Shown here: one piece after another, positions 47,251-55,080 of the stretch
Layout: every line of letters starts with the position of its first letter
Position numbering within the stretch: position 1 is the first letter of the stretch
Assembly (NCBI RefSeq): GCF_900327275.1
Contig: NZ_LS398548.1
Span: 1,054,001-1,118,000, forward strand
Source of the DNA: Orientia tsutsugamushi
GTDB lineage: Bacteria > Pseudomonadota > Alphaproteobacteria > Rickettsiales > Rickettsiaceae
DNA: 64,000 bases
Direction of reading: 5' to 3'
Translations under genes and position numbers: made by a program
The notes under the pieces: generated by a model
The model's database searches: none
Told to the model about the DNA's origin: nothing
Seen by the model: the letters and a program-made list of their open reading frames with translations, nothing else

Positions 47251-48815
47251 TTAAATTTTATTAAAATTACTAAGCTTAACTAACTCGAAAGAAAATCCTT
47301 GAGCTTTAAAAGAGGACTCAAGATCTTTCAGATAGTTCTCTCTGATGTAACTATCTTCAAATTCTGTTTTTGCTTTGATGAATATTTTTTTGTTAACACT
47401 ATCTTCATTTATAACTTCTAATTTGCTAAACCATGATTTATCGATAGCTTGACCATAACATGTAACTAAAGATTCTCGTACTTTGTACCAAGTCGAGTTA
47501 GAGCCCAGTTGTTTACTGATATTCAAGAGATACTCTTCTTCATTGATTTGTTTCTGTGAAACAGTTGTAGGTTGCTCAAATGGTGTAACTTGCAATTCTT
47601 GAATTTCGTATCCATATACATCTTGTACAGCTTGTAATATCTTTGATCTATCACATTCTGTTAGTGTGATATTTTTAAGCAACTTAACAAAAAACCTAGT
47701 TCGAACTGCTGGCCCAAAACTACAAGAAGTCAAAATTTGATAAGCCATAGCTGCTTCAAAAGAACCAGCAATTTTATGCTTCAACTGACTTTCCTTACTA
47801 AGATTTGCGCTTGTTTCAATTTGAGTAAGATATTTTTCCTTATTAGATTTTTCTACGTTATCAAATCTACGGTTGATGCTATTTGCCTGATCAGTAGTTC
47901 GTAATTCATTTGCTAACGCTTGTGCTATATAGTTTAGAACTGATGCCTTACAGCCAAAATGATAATTTGAATATCGATCTGCTAGCTTTAATAGCAATTT
48001 GTTGATAAAGTATATGTTAAAGCCTCTATCAGACTTATGTTGCAGTGTAACTACATCTTCTGGTGTTAGTGGGTAAAAGTCTTCTAGCCTGTACCTTTTG
48101 AACCATTCTTTTTTACCATTCGAAGACTTGAGAATCTTTGTTATTAGTGATTTAATGTCTTGATTGCAATTTTTAGTTGAAGTCTGTATATCATTTTCAA
48201 AATCATCAACATTTTGAAAATTTTGTTCTTCATTTTCATTTTTTTTATTCTCTACTAACTCACCTTCAGTAGATCTAGATATTTTAGATTTTTTTATATA
48301 TCTATATATGTCCCTGAAAAAAGTTTCAGGTTGACCTGAAATTTCTTTCAGGTTGGGACGAAATTTTTTTTCTGGTAAGGCTATATTTTCTTCTTTTCCT
48401 TTTTCGCTATAGTGCTGAAAATTTTTCAGAATTTTTATGCAAGGGACATTACGTAACTTAAGATTGTCTTTAATGATTGTCCTATTTTCAATTTCAATAA
48501 AACCTGCATCTCTTAATTCTACTAAGCATTGCCTAACTCTTCTTTGACCAACATTCGCTTATCTTCATAAAGCTGATAACTTTCCTGTAATTCATCTATA
48601 TCTTTGTTGTAATAGATATGTAGTCTAAATACTATGAATGATAAAAGCTGTTTAGATGTTTTACTTAATGCTTTTCCATTATCTCCAGTTAGCTTTCTCC
48701 ATTCTGGTGGAATGATATTTCCAATAAAGTTATAAAATATTGTGTCATTATTGTTACTATTTTTTTTAACAAAATTACAACCATTGGTTAAAAAATCGAA
48801 TACTACAGGGCACAT
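47251..48815 (-). pseudogene. RAGE replication initiator with DnaA-like C-terminus, frameshifted
   Basis: The first part (ATG at 48815, 97 codons) ends at 48522 in a spurious tail. In the next frame, GCGAATGTTGGTCAAAGAAG begins ANVGQRRVRQCLVELRDAGF, a winged-helix-like continuation, which stays open for over 420 codons to 47251. No ATG occurs early in that frame, so the two parts were one gene of about 520 residues that lost one base around 48558. The N-terminal half resembles plasmid-type initiators. The C-terminal part (NSTWYKVRESLVTCYGQAID, SWFSKLEV, KIFIKAKTEFEDSYIRENYL) resembles the DnaA N-terminal domain. The gene precedes dnaB by eight bases. An incomplete copy of the N-terminus is at 58196-58367. 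Confidence 0.78.
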
Positions 48816-49327
48816 TTTTCATCTCCAAAAATACAGCTATAGTAGGTGTTTTAGAAAATAATTTTTTTACAAATTACACTCAAATTTTTGTTCAAAAGGT
48901 TGAAAATAGGTTGACAAAAATCATTATGCCAAACCTATATAAATCTTCATACTTATACTATCTGCCTTAGAAGACCAATTTTACCTATAGATCATGTTAT
49001 TACATATTATTTACGGTGTTTTAAAGCATAATTCTCCTTTTAATCCTAATGTTTCAATCCATCAAAAATAATAATTTTATAAAAACTTACATCTTTTTTA
49101 TAAAATTATTATTTCTTTTCTTAATTCTTAACACGTTATCTATAACAATTCGCTATTTTTAGTTTTTACTAAATGTGCAAGACAAGAACTGATATTATTA
49201 CCGTTCTATCTTAATACATCCACTGCACATGATTCTCATATAAAGATGTTGTTTTCATTAGTTGTTGTTGGGTAGTTTATATATCTATATATCTATATCT
49301 TGCTTTCTAATTTGAATAACTTTGTTA
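48816..49327. other. Non-coding region upstream of the initiator
   Basis: No gene is visible in these 512 bases. The stretch contains a perfect 20-bp hairpin (listed separately) about 250 bases before the initiator start and several T- and A-rich runs. In a replicating or formerly replicating element the origin is often next to the initiator, but no iterons were found. Confidence 0.4.
49066..49114. repeat. Perfect AT-only hairpin, 20-bp arms
   Basis: AAATAATAATTTTATAAAAA (49066-49085) is the exact complement of 49095-49114, with a 9-base loop CTTACATCT. The stem contains only A and T. It could be a terminator, an origin-associated palindrome or a remnant of a small mobile repeat; no second copy was noticed in the window. 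Confidence 0.75.
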
Positions 49328-49431
49328 TATAGTCATTTACAATGAAGTTTGAGTATAGAAAAAGCGACAATAGCATCATAAGATTTACCAACAGGATATT
49401 TTATACTCAAACTTCATTGTAAATGACTATA
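49328..49431. repeat. IS630-derived MITE, copy 2
   Basis: A 104-bp element with perfect 29-base inverted ends beginning TATAGTCATTTACAATGAAG. The 46-base middle (GATGCTATTGTCGC in the reverse orientation) is also found in the copy at 11729-11833, so both derive from one internally deleted IS630 relative. Identical arms point to recent mobility or strong gene conversion. Confidence 0.88.
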
Positions 49432-49996
49432 TTTATTAGTATTTCTTTTTTTCACTGATTGAATACTTTTTAGTAAACGTGTAATATATACAATATTTAA
49501 TTTAAACAAATACTCAAGAAAAATATATAAAGAAATTTTAAGTTTGACGTAAAAAATATAGGCAGAGTAATTGTTGTATGCCTTAACACAACATAATAAA
49601 TTTTGGTTAACAGTACTTCTATTAATAGGCTGATATGCTATAGTATCAATTATTCTGCTTATTTTTCTTGACTATATCCCTTTTCCATTCTGTCCTGATG
49701 AACTATCTTTTTTTGATTTACTATACATAAGCCTGAACATGCTGCAATTCTTTTTCTTTCTGCATTTTAATATATTTCTTATTTCAAACTCAGATTGATG
49801 AAGTAAGAAAATCTAATTTAGAGCTTAGTTAAGTAATTAAAAAATATATATTTTGTTAAATAAATGAAATAAAAATTGCATAAGAAATATAAATAATCTT
49901 GCTTGTATTCTCTAGAGTACTCTAGTAGTTAGATAGATCCCTTGCAATTAATTATCTTATAAACAGAATAACTAACTTTATAAATTATTAAAAAAT
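49432..49996. other. Non-coding region before the holin gene
   Basis: About 565 AT-rich bases without a supported gene. The stretch 49640-49800 can be read on the minus strand as broken peptides such as SKKDSSSGQNGKGI, but no family was recognised. The holin promoter should lie near the end of this interval. Confidence 0.35.
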
Positions 49997-50521
49997 ATGA
50001 TTGCTCTACTTGCATCAATAGTCGGATTTATTAGCTCCGTTGTTCCAGAAATACTAAAACTAATTAAAGATAAGAATGAAAGGCAGCATACTATGGATAT
50101 GCTTGACAAGAAAGCATATCTTGCTCACTGGTTACAAGAGAGTAGTTTAAAAAAAATGGAATTTGCTAAAGATTTAGCTGAACATACTGCTATTATATAC
50201 ACAACGTACAAAACTGGTATAGTATGGATAGATGCAATTAATGGTACTGTTAGGCCTATATTAGCATATAGCTTTTTCTTTATGTATGCTATTATTAAAA
50301 TTATACAATATAAATCTCTGACTATTCAATCAACAATATATATTACAGAATTTATAAATATATTATGGACTAGCGATGATCAAGCGATTTTTGCTGGTAT
50401 TATTAGTTTTTATTTCGGACAACGAACTTTCAGCAAACTAAGACATAAATCTGGACTTCAGCAACAACATCAAAAAATTACTTTTAAATCAAAAAACAAA
50501 TCAGGATCAAAATTAAAATAA
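49997..50521 (+). CDS. Holin of the gene-transfer-agent (3TM) type
   Basis: A 174-residue membrane protein resembling the GTA_holin_3TM family, which permeabilises the inner membrane for release of gene transfer agent particles. Signs are the N-terminal segment LLASIVGFISSVVPEILKLI, the central WIDAINGTVRPILAYSFF with the second helix, and the C-terminal pattern WTSDDQAIFAGIISFYFGQR, which is diagnostic in this family. A basic tail of about 25 residues follows. It stands alone: no capsid, portal or endolysin gene is nearby. GTA genes are scattered in Rickettsiales genomes, so an isolated holin is not contradictory, but its function here is unproven. Confidence 0.8.
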   Translation: MIALLASIVGFISSVVPEILKLIKDKNERQHTMDMLDKKAYLAHWLQESSLKKMEFAKDLAEHTAIIYTTYKTGIVWIDAINGTVRPILAYSFFFMYAIIKIIQYKSLTIQSTIYITEFINILWTSDDQAIFAGIISFYFGQRTFSKLRHKSGLQQQHQKITFKSKNKSGSKLK

Positions 50522-50993
50522 TCATAATATAATAGACCATATACGCCAAATTAGACAATAAAAAGCATGGATTTATAAAGACAATTTTAAATAAAAATTA
50601 AGAATAAAGAACCAATATTAAAGACGGAAAGAATACTCTAAAAACCAAGAAGAAGCACTATACTTTCTAGCCTAATAGAACCTGTTCGATATAAGAAGTA
50701 TACTAACCTATAGAAGGATTGTAGTAACTTGGTTCTTTAACTTACTCTAATCTGTTAGGTATACACTTTTGATACTGCTATTTCTACAGCTAATTAATCT
50801 ACTCTTCATTATGCACACTATCTATTAGAAAAGTACACTTAGAGCACAAAAATATATACATTAAGAAATTGCATCTTATTATTAATGGTTAATTTACTTG
50901 ACTCATTATAGCCCATCATTATAGCAAAAATTTAAATCCCATATTTCATTAATATTGTATGACTTATACAAACTCATTACATACAAACTTTAA
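50522..50993. other. Non-coding gap
   Basis: No gene found in 472 bases between the holin and tatA. Near the start, ACGCCAAATTAGACAATAAA (from 50536) resembles the terminal sequence of the palindromic MITE family (ACGCCAGTTTAGGATAAG), which may be a lone, decayed end. Confidence 0.35.
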
Positions 50994-51152
50994 TTAATCT
51001 TTTTTCTTTTTTTTAGTATCATTGTCTAGGCTATCCTTAAACGCTTTAATTCCTTTACCTAAGTCAGACATTACTTGAGGCAAGCGCCCTGCCCCAAAAA
51101 GCACCAAAATAATCAATAATATAATAAGCAACTGCGCAGAACTAATCCCCAT
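50994..51152 (-). CDS. tatA: Sec-independent translocase subunit TatA
   Basis: TatA forms the pore of the twin-arginine export pathway for folded proteins. The gene encodes only 52 residues: a membrane helix [20 protein letters not shown] (residues 8-27) with the FGAGRLP hinge of the family, the amphipathic helix [14 protein letters not shown] and a charged, lysine-rich end (TKKKKKD). Start ATG at 51152-51150, stop TAA at 50996-50994. Its small size is normal for rickettsial TatA. It is not adjacent to tatB or tatC in this window. Confidence 0.93.
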   Translation of the reverse strand: MGISSAQLLIILLIILVLFGAGRLPQVMSDLGKGIKAFKDSLDNDTKKKKKD

Positions 51153-51198
51153 TCATTTCACGTTAATTTTGATATCACTTAGCATTATATACTAAAAC

Positions 51199-51227
51199 AC
51201 AAATAATATTATTGCAATATTATTTGT
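51199..51227. repeat. AT-rich inverted repeat upstream of tatA
   Basis: ACAAATAATATT (51199-51210) pairs exactly with AATATTATTTGT (51216-51227) around the loop ATTGC. It is 47 bases upstream of the tatA start and could lie in its promoter or leader. Confidence 0.5.
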
Positions 51228-51670
51228 TGGTTCCGCGCAGTTTTTATAACTGAATAAGTCTAAGTGTTTAATATACTTCTTTCAAATCTAGAATAGTATA
51301 GAGTGATATAAAGTTATGAGACTTGGATAAGAATAGATGGTACAATATTTTCATCTTCTATACATAAAAGCAGAGTTAAGTTAATGTGCCGTGTTGTTAT
51401 GATTAATGTTTCCATTTTCCATCATCATCCTCATCAAACATAACATATATATTTCCAATATTACGCTTTTCTAATAATTTCGTATTCTTCTTCTTAACTT
51501 TCTTTATCCAAATTTGGCGTTATTACACTTTTTCTTGCTTCTTTTTTTCAATCTTTACATACCTTCCTTTGCCGTTTTGCAGAAGGTATAATAAGTGATG
51601 ATTTAAGACATATTAGAGCGAATGAAAAATATCTAAAAATACGGTTGTAATTAATAAGCTATTTTTTCTA
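51228..51670. other. Non-coding gap downstream of obg
   Basis: About 440 bases without a gene. TTTATCCAAATTTGGCGT (ending about 51522) again looks like a decayed right end of the palindromic MITE family, with TTGGATAAGAA near 51333 as a possible left arm. If so, this is a strongly eroded copy of about 200 bp. The match is too weak to call as an element. Confidence 0.35.
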
Positions 51671-52663
51671 TTATGATTTTTGTAACTCTGATAAAATATT
51701 CGCTAGTAACTTTTTTATTCCATATTTAGTATAAGATGATATTGGATATATTACCCTATTAATTACTGGCTGTAGTTCTAATAGCTTAGACATTATTACT
51801 TCGTTAGATTGCGTATCAGTTTTGGTAAAACATAAAATTTCTGTCTTATCTTTAAGAGATAAAGAATATGATGACAGTTCATCACGAATAGTATAATAGT
51901 TTTGCAGCAAATTCTCTGCAGTAATATCAAGCAAATGAACTATTATGCGACATCGTTCAATATGTTTCAAGAATTTATCTCCTAAACCTTGCCCAAGGTG
52001 TGCTCCAGCAATTAAACCTGGAATATCAGCAACAACAAAACTATTATTATTAATATAAACTACTCCTAAATTCGGAGTTAATGTAGTAAATGGATAATCA
52101 GCAATTTTAGGTTTAGCAGAAGTAATTGCTGATAAAAAAGTAGACTTGCCTGCATTAGGTAGTCCTACTAATCCAACATCAGAAAGCAATTTTAAATGCA
52201 ACCATACCCACATCGAATCACCAATCTCACCTACAGTATTTTTTCTAGGTTTTTGATTAATCGATGATTTAAAATAAGTGTTTCCTAAACCACCTTTTCC
52301 TCCTCTAATAATTATAAATTCTTGTCCATCTTTAGTTAAATCAAAGATTACGTGTTCTTTATTATTACTTAAAATTTGAGTGCCAACAGGTACTTTTAGT
52401 ACTAAATTTTGTCCAGATTTACCAGTTCTATTATTTCCTGCACCAGCTCTACCATTTTGTGCTAGAAAATGTTGCTTGAATTTAAAATTTATAAGAGTGT
52501 TTAGGTGGCGATCACCAATAAAAATAATATCTCCGCCACGACCTCCATTTCCACCATCAGGTCCACCATTAGGAACAAATTTTTCTCGCCTAAAACTTAC
52601 ACACCCATCTCCTCCATTACCACCTTTTATAAAAATCTTTGCTTCATCTATAAATTGCATCAT
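51671..52663 (-). CDS. obg: Obg/CgtA GTPase
   Basis: An essential GTPase that assists 50S ribosome assembly and is linked to the (p)ppGpp response. The 330-residue protein has the glycine-rich Obg fold (residues about 1-158, with [20 protein letters not shown] and [12 protein letters not shown]). The GTPase domain carries G1 GLPNAGKS (167-174), G3 DIPGLI and G4 TKTD. The C-terminal extension found in some Obg proteins is absent, as is usual in alphaproteobacteria of this group. It follows ccmH by 16 bases and is the last gene of a minus-strand cluster. Confidence 0.96.
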   Translation of the reverse strand: MMQFIDEAKIFIKGGNGGDGCVSFRREKFVPNGGPDGGNGGRGGDIIFIGDRHLNTLINFKFKQHFLAQNGRAGAGNNRTGKSGQNLVLKVPVGTQILSNNKEHVIFDLTKDGQEFIIIRGGKGGLGNTYFKSSINQKPRKNTVGEIGDSMWVWLHLKLLSDVGLVGLPNAGKSTFLSAITSAKPKIADYPFTTLTPNLGVVYINNNSFVVADIPGLIAGAHLGQGLGDKFLKHIERCRIIVHLLDITAENLLQNYYTIRDELSSYSLSLKDKTEILCFTKTDTQSNEVIMSKLLELQPVINRVIYPISSYTKYGIKKLLANILSELQKS

Positions 52664-52679
52664 TTAATCAAGTAAAACC

Positions 52680-53057
52680 TTAAACAAAGTTTAAATATAC
52701 CCACGCTAAACTAAAAGTAATAAACATCCACGGAACAACTTTAGTAAGGAATACCGATATTATCGTAGCACTTTCAGCAGTTATACTAATTTCTGAACCA
52801 TAATTTTGTATCATATCCTGACGTATTTCTGCAAAACTCTTTCCTTGCTGATTTTCCATTGCAATATATTCTCTTAGTTTTTGAGCAACATCAGTATTAG
52901 AATCATAAATAGTTTGGCCATTGCAAACTGTACATCTAATAGTTTTATAAAATTCACTTATATTATTAACATTATCTCTATTTTTAATATTATTAACTGC
53001 AACTACAAATATTAACAATATGAACAGCGCTAGCTTTATAATATAGCTTTTCTGCAT
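52680..53057 (-). CDS. ccmH: Cytochrome c maturation protein CcmH
   Basis: CcmH is a thiol-oxidoreductase that reduces apocytochrome c for haem attachment at the periplasmic face. The 125-residue product has a signal/anchor (residues about 8-23, LALFILLIFVVAVNNI), the active site RCTVCNGQTI (the family's LRCxxCQ motif), the conserved AQKLREYIAMENQQGKS and IRQDMIQNYGSEI, and a C-terminal membrane helix (VVPWMFITFSLAWVYL). It is co-directional with obg (16-base gap) and with the small upstream gene (22-base gap). Confidence 0.94.
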   Translation of the reverse strand: MQKSYIIKLALFILLIFVVAVNNIKNRDNVNNISEFYKTIRCTVCNGQTIYDSNTDVAQKLREYIAMENQQGKSFAEIRQDMIQNYGSEISITAESATIISVFLTKVVPWMFITFSLAWVYLNFV

Positions 53058-53079
53058 TAAAATATTGAGTTAGCGTTAT

Positions 53080-53409
53080 TTATCTGGATGCTCCTCGACT
53101 ACTTGACTTACCTTTTGTAGAAAAAATAGAAGTTAGTGGTATAGTTAATCCACTAGTACACCCACCTAAATCAGCAAATTGAAGAACTGATCTAAAAGTT
53201 TGTCCAAAAGATGCAGCTGCTGCTGGAAAAATACTATCCAACCCAAAAGTAAGCATCTTAACTACATGGCTTTCAGAAAGCAATTGATCCATACTTGGTA
53301 ACCTAGCTCCTTCAAGTAGAGCGGAATATATACCATGACCTCCACCTGCACTACTGCTATTACCTCCATGACCAATAGATCCCAAATTTGACCCAATATC
53401 AGAAAACAT
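53080..53409 (-). CDS. Small Gly/Ser-rich hypothetical protein
   Basis: A 109-residue product I do not recognise. The N-terminus is glycine/serine/histidine-rich (SIGHGGNSSSAGGGHGIYSA), the middle is an ordinary helical stretch (LSESHVVKMLTFGLDSIFPA), and the C-terminus is basic and serine-rich. There is no clear signal peptide or membrane helix. It lies between the Bax-inhibitor-1-family gene and ccmH, 22 bases from the latter, so it is likely translated as part of that cluster. A conserved rickettsial protein of unknown role is the best description. Confidence 0.6.
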   Translation of the reverse strand: MFSDIGSNLGSIGHGGNSSSAGGGHGIYSALLEGARLPSMDQLLSESHVVKMLTFGLDSIFPAAAASFGQTFRSVLQFADLGGCTSGLTIPLTSIFSTKGKSSSRGASR

Positions 53410-53588
53410 ATCCTTACCCTATCTATGAGTTACTTATTATCCATTTATCATGATTATGGGTTTCTCAAAACATGATATACGCTTGCATATATACTAAAAT
53501 AACTAAAAATACACAACGCACAATTATATAAAGACATAATCACTTAATCTCTATACTGTTTTGTGCGCAAAACCACAAATCACAATTT

Positions 53589-54329
53589 TTAGTCTTTTCT
53601 TCTGTTACCAAAAAAGCGCAAAACATATAAGAAAAGATTAAGAAAATCTAAATATAAAGTAAATGCCCCAACAACTGCTAATTTTTGCCCTAACTCACCA
53701 CCTCCAGAGCTATAATAGATATGCTTTAACTTTTGTGTATCCCAAGCAATCAGTCCCATAAATATCCCTATACCTAACACTGAAGTAGCAAAATGAATTG
53801 CAGGACTACCTAAAAAAATATTTACTAAAGATGAAATTATAATTCCCCATAGCCCCATTATTAATAATGACCCAAGCGAAGTAAGGTCTCTTTGAGTAGT
53901 ATGACCATAAATACTCATAGCAGCAAAAGCTGAAGCAGTAATAAAAAAACTGCTAACTAAAGATTCTCCAGTATAAATATAACCCAAAGCTGAAAGCGAC
54001 ATGCCTACAAGAACAGCATATACCCAGAACAAAGTTTGAGCTGTAGAAATATCAAGCCTACCTATTCCCCAGAAAAAGTACAGTGCTATACCAATAGGAG
54101 CCACATTAACTAGCAATCCTATAGGCGTTTGACCAATTACATACCCATTAGGCGAAAAATTAAACATTAACCTTGCAAGTGGCTCTAGTGAAAAAGTAGC
54201 GGTTCCTGCAACAGCTGTAATAAAAAGAGCCATCGCCATTAAGTTATATATTCTCAGCATGTAAGCTCGCAACCCTTCATCAATACTTTTATGCACTCCA
54301 CCTGAATAAGCTCTTGTATAGTCAATCAT
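53589..54329 (-). CDS. Bax inhibitor-1 / YbhL family membrane protein
   Basis: A 246-residue polytopic protein of the BI-1/TMBIM family, known in bacteria as YbhL/YccA; some members are pH-sensitive calcium leak channels and others modulate FtsH. The N-terminus GLRAYMLRIYNLMAMALFIT is typical, followed by seven predicted helices. The conserved C-terminal region contains AWDTQKLKHIYYSSG and TLYLDFLNLFLYVLRFFGNR, with the two aspartates that form the family's di-aspartyl sensor. It is the first gene of the minus-strand group leading to obg, separated from the next by 179 bases. Confidence 0.93.
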   Translation of the reverse strand: MIDYTRAYSGGVHKSIDEGLRAYMLRIYNLMAMALFITAVAGTATFSLEPLARLMFNFSPNGYVIGQTPIGLLVNVAPIGIALYFFWGIGRLDISTAQTLFWVYAVLVGMSLSALGYIYTGESLVSSFFITASAFAAMSIYGHTTQRDLTSLGSLLIMGLWGIIISSLVNIFLGSPAIHFATSVLGIGIFMGLIAWDTQKLKHIYYSSGGGELGQKLAVVGAFTLYLDFLNLFLYVLRFFGNRRKD

Positions 54330-54673
54330 ATAAAAAAACTCCTTAAAAGAAATTTAAAGTATATTTAAATACTTGAATGTAAGTATACACTAGATATATA
54401 CTAAATGCAAGTGTCAAAATTTTATTGCATAGTAGCTAGATAGTAGCTAGAATTAATAATATAATATTTAAATTCAAATCACCAATTAAAAGCTTTTAAT
54501 ACAAAAAAAATTAATTAACAAAGCAACTAAATCTATGCATATTAATTTCAAGTATTTAAGATATTAATTCACTATTAGCAGTAGCTATTAATTAAAAAAT
54601 TATGTATTATTTATATTAACTATATTTTTTTAAGTTTAAGTTAATACATTAAATTTTAATTATGGAGTATATT
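54330..54673. other. Divergent promoter region
   Basis: These 344 very AT-rich bases separate the BI-1-family gene (minus) from rpoZ (plus) and must carry both promoters. GGAG at 54664-54667 is six bases before the chosen rpoZ start. No IS or repeat was recognised. Confidence 0.5.
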
Positions 54674-55063
54674 ATGGCAAACACTATTACACACTATCCT
54701 CAACATGTAGCTAATAGATTTGAGTTAGTATCTTTATCAGCGCACCTAGTAATTGAACTAAATTCCGGTTCTAACATTATGGCATCTCATGCAAAAAAAG
54801 ATAGCAATCTTATCATGACTGCTCTTAATGGAATTTTAACAGAAGAAGTTAATATTCCTGAGCTGAGAGAAAAGCTTATTTTGAAACATCAGACTCAAAG
54901 TCATAATTACTTATCTAAATTACAAAAAAATAAATTTAATAATGATCAAGAAGGATATTTTAACAACTTCGAAAGCGACTCTGAATTTGACAACCAGCAA
55001 ATATATCTGAGCAGTGATAACTTAAGTATTATTAATGATGATGATGATACAAGAAAAATATAA
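54674..55063 (+). CDS. rpoZ: RNA polymerase omega subunit
   Basis: The omega subunit helps fold and stabilise the beta' subunit of RNA polymerase and in many bacteria forms part of a ppGpp site. The conserved core is VANRFELVSLSAHLVIELNSG and the helical stretch AKKDSNLIMTALNGI. A charged, non-conserved tail follows. The start at 54674 (MANTITHYPQ) is preferred because GGAG lies six bases upstream; the ATG at 54662 would place the ribosome site inside the gene. The product is 129 residues. It precedes spoT by 17 bases, an arrangement common in alphaproteobacteria. Confidence 0.9.
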   Translation: MANTITHYPQHVANRFELVSLSAHLVIELNSGSNIMASHAKKDSNLIMTALNGILTEEVNIPELREKLILKHQTQSHNYLSKLQKNKFNNDQEGYFNNFESDSEFDNQQIYLSSDNLSIINDDDDTRKI

Positions 55064-55080
55064 AAAACAACTTAGCAGCT

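Noticed and set aside
47251-47997. Separate 248-codon gene starting at a TTG
   Set aside because: The frame is open well upstream of this TTG and continues the initiator; treated as the 3' part of one frameshifted gene.
51319-51522. Full MITE copy of about 200 bp
   Set aside because: Only short, mismatched end-like sequences; arms do not pair over a useful length.
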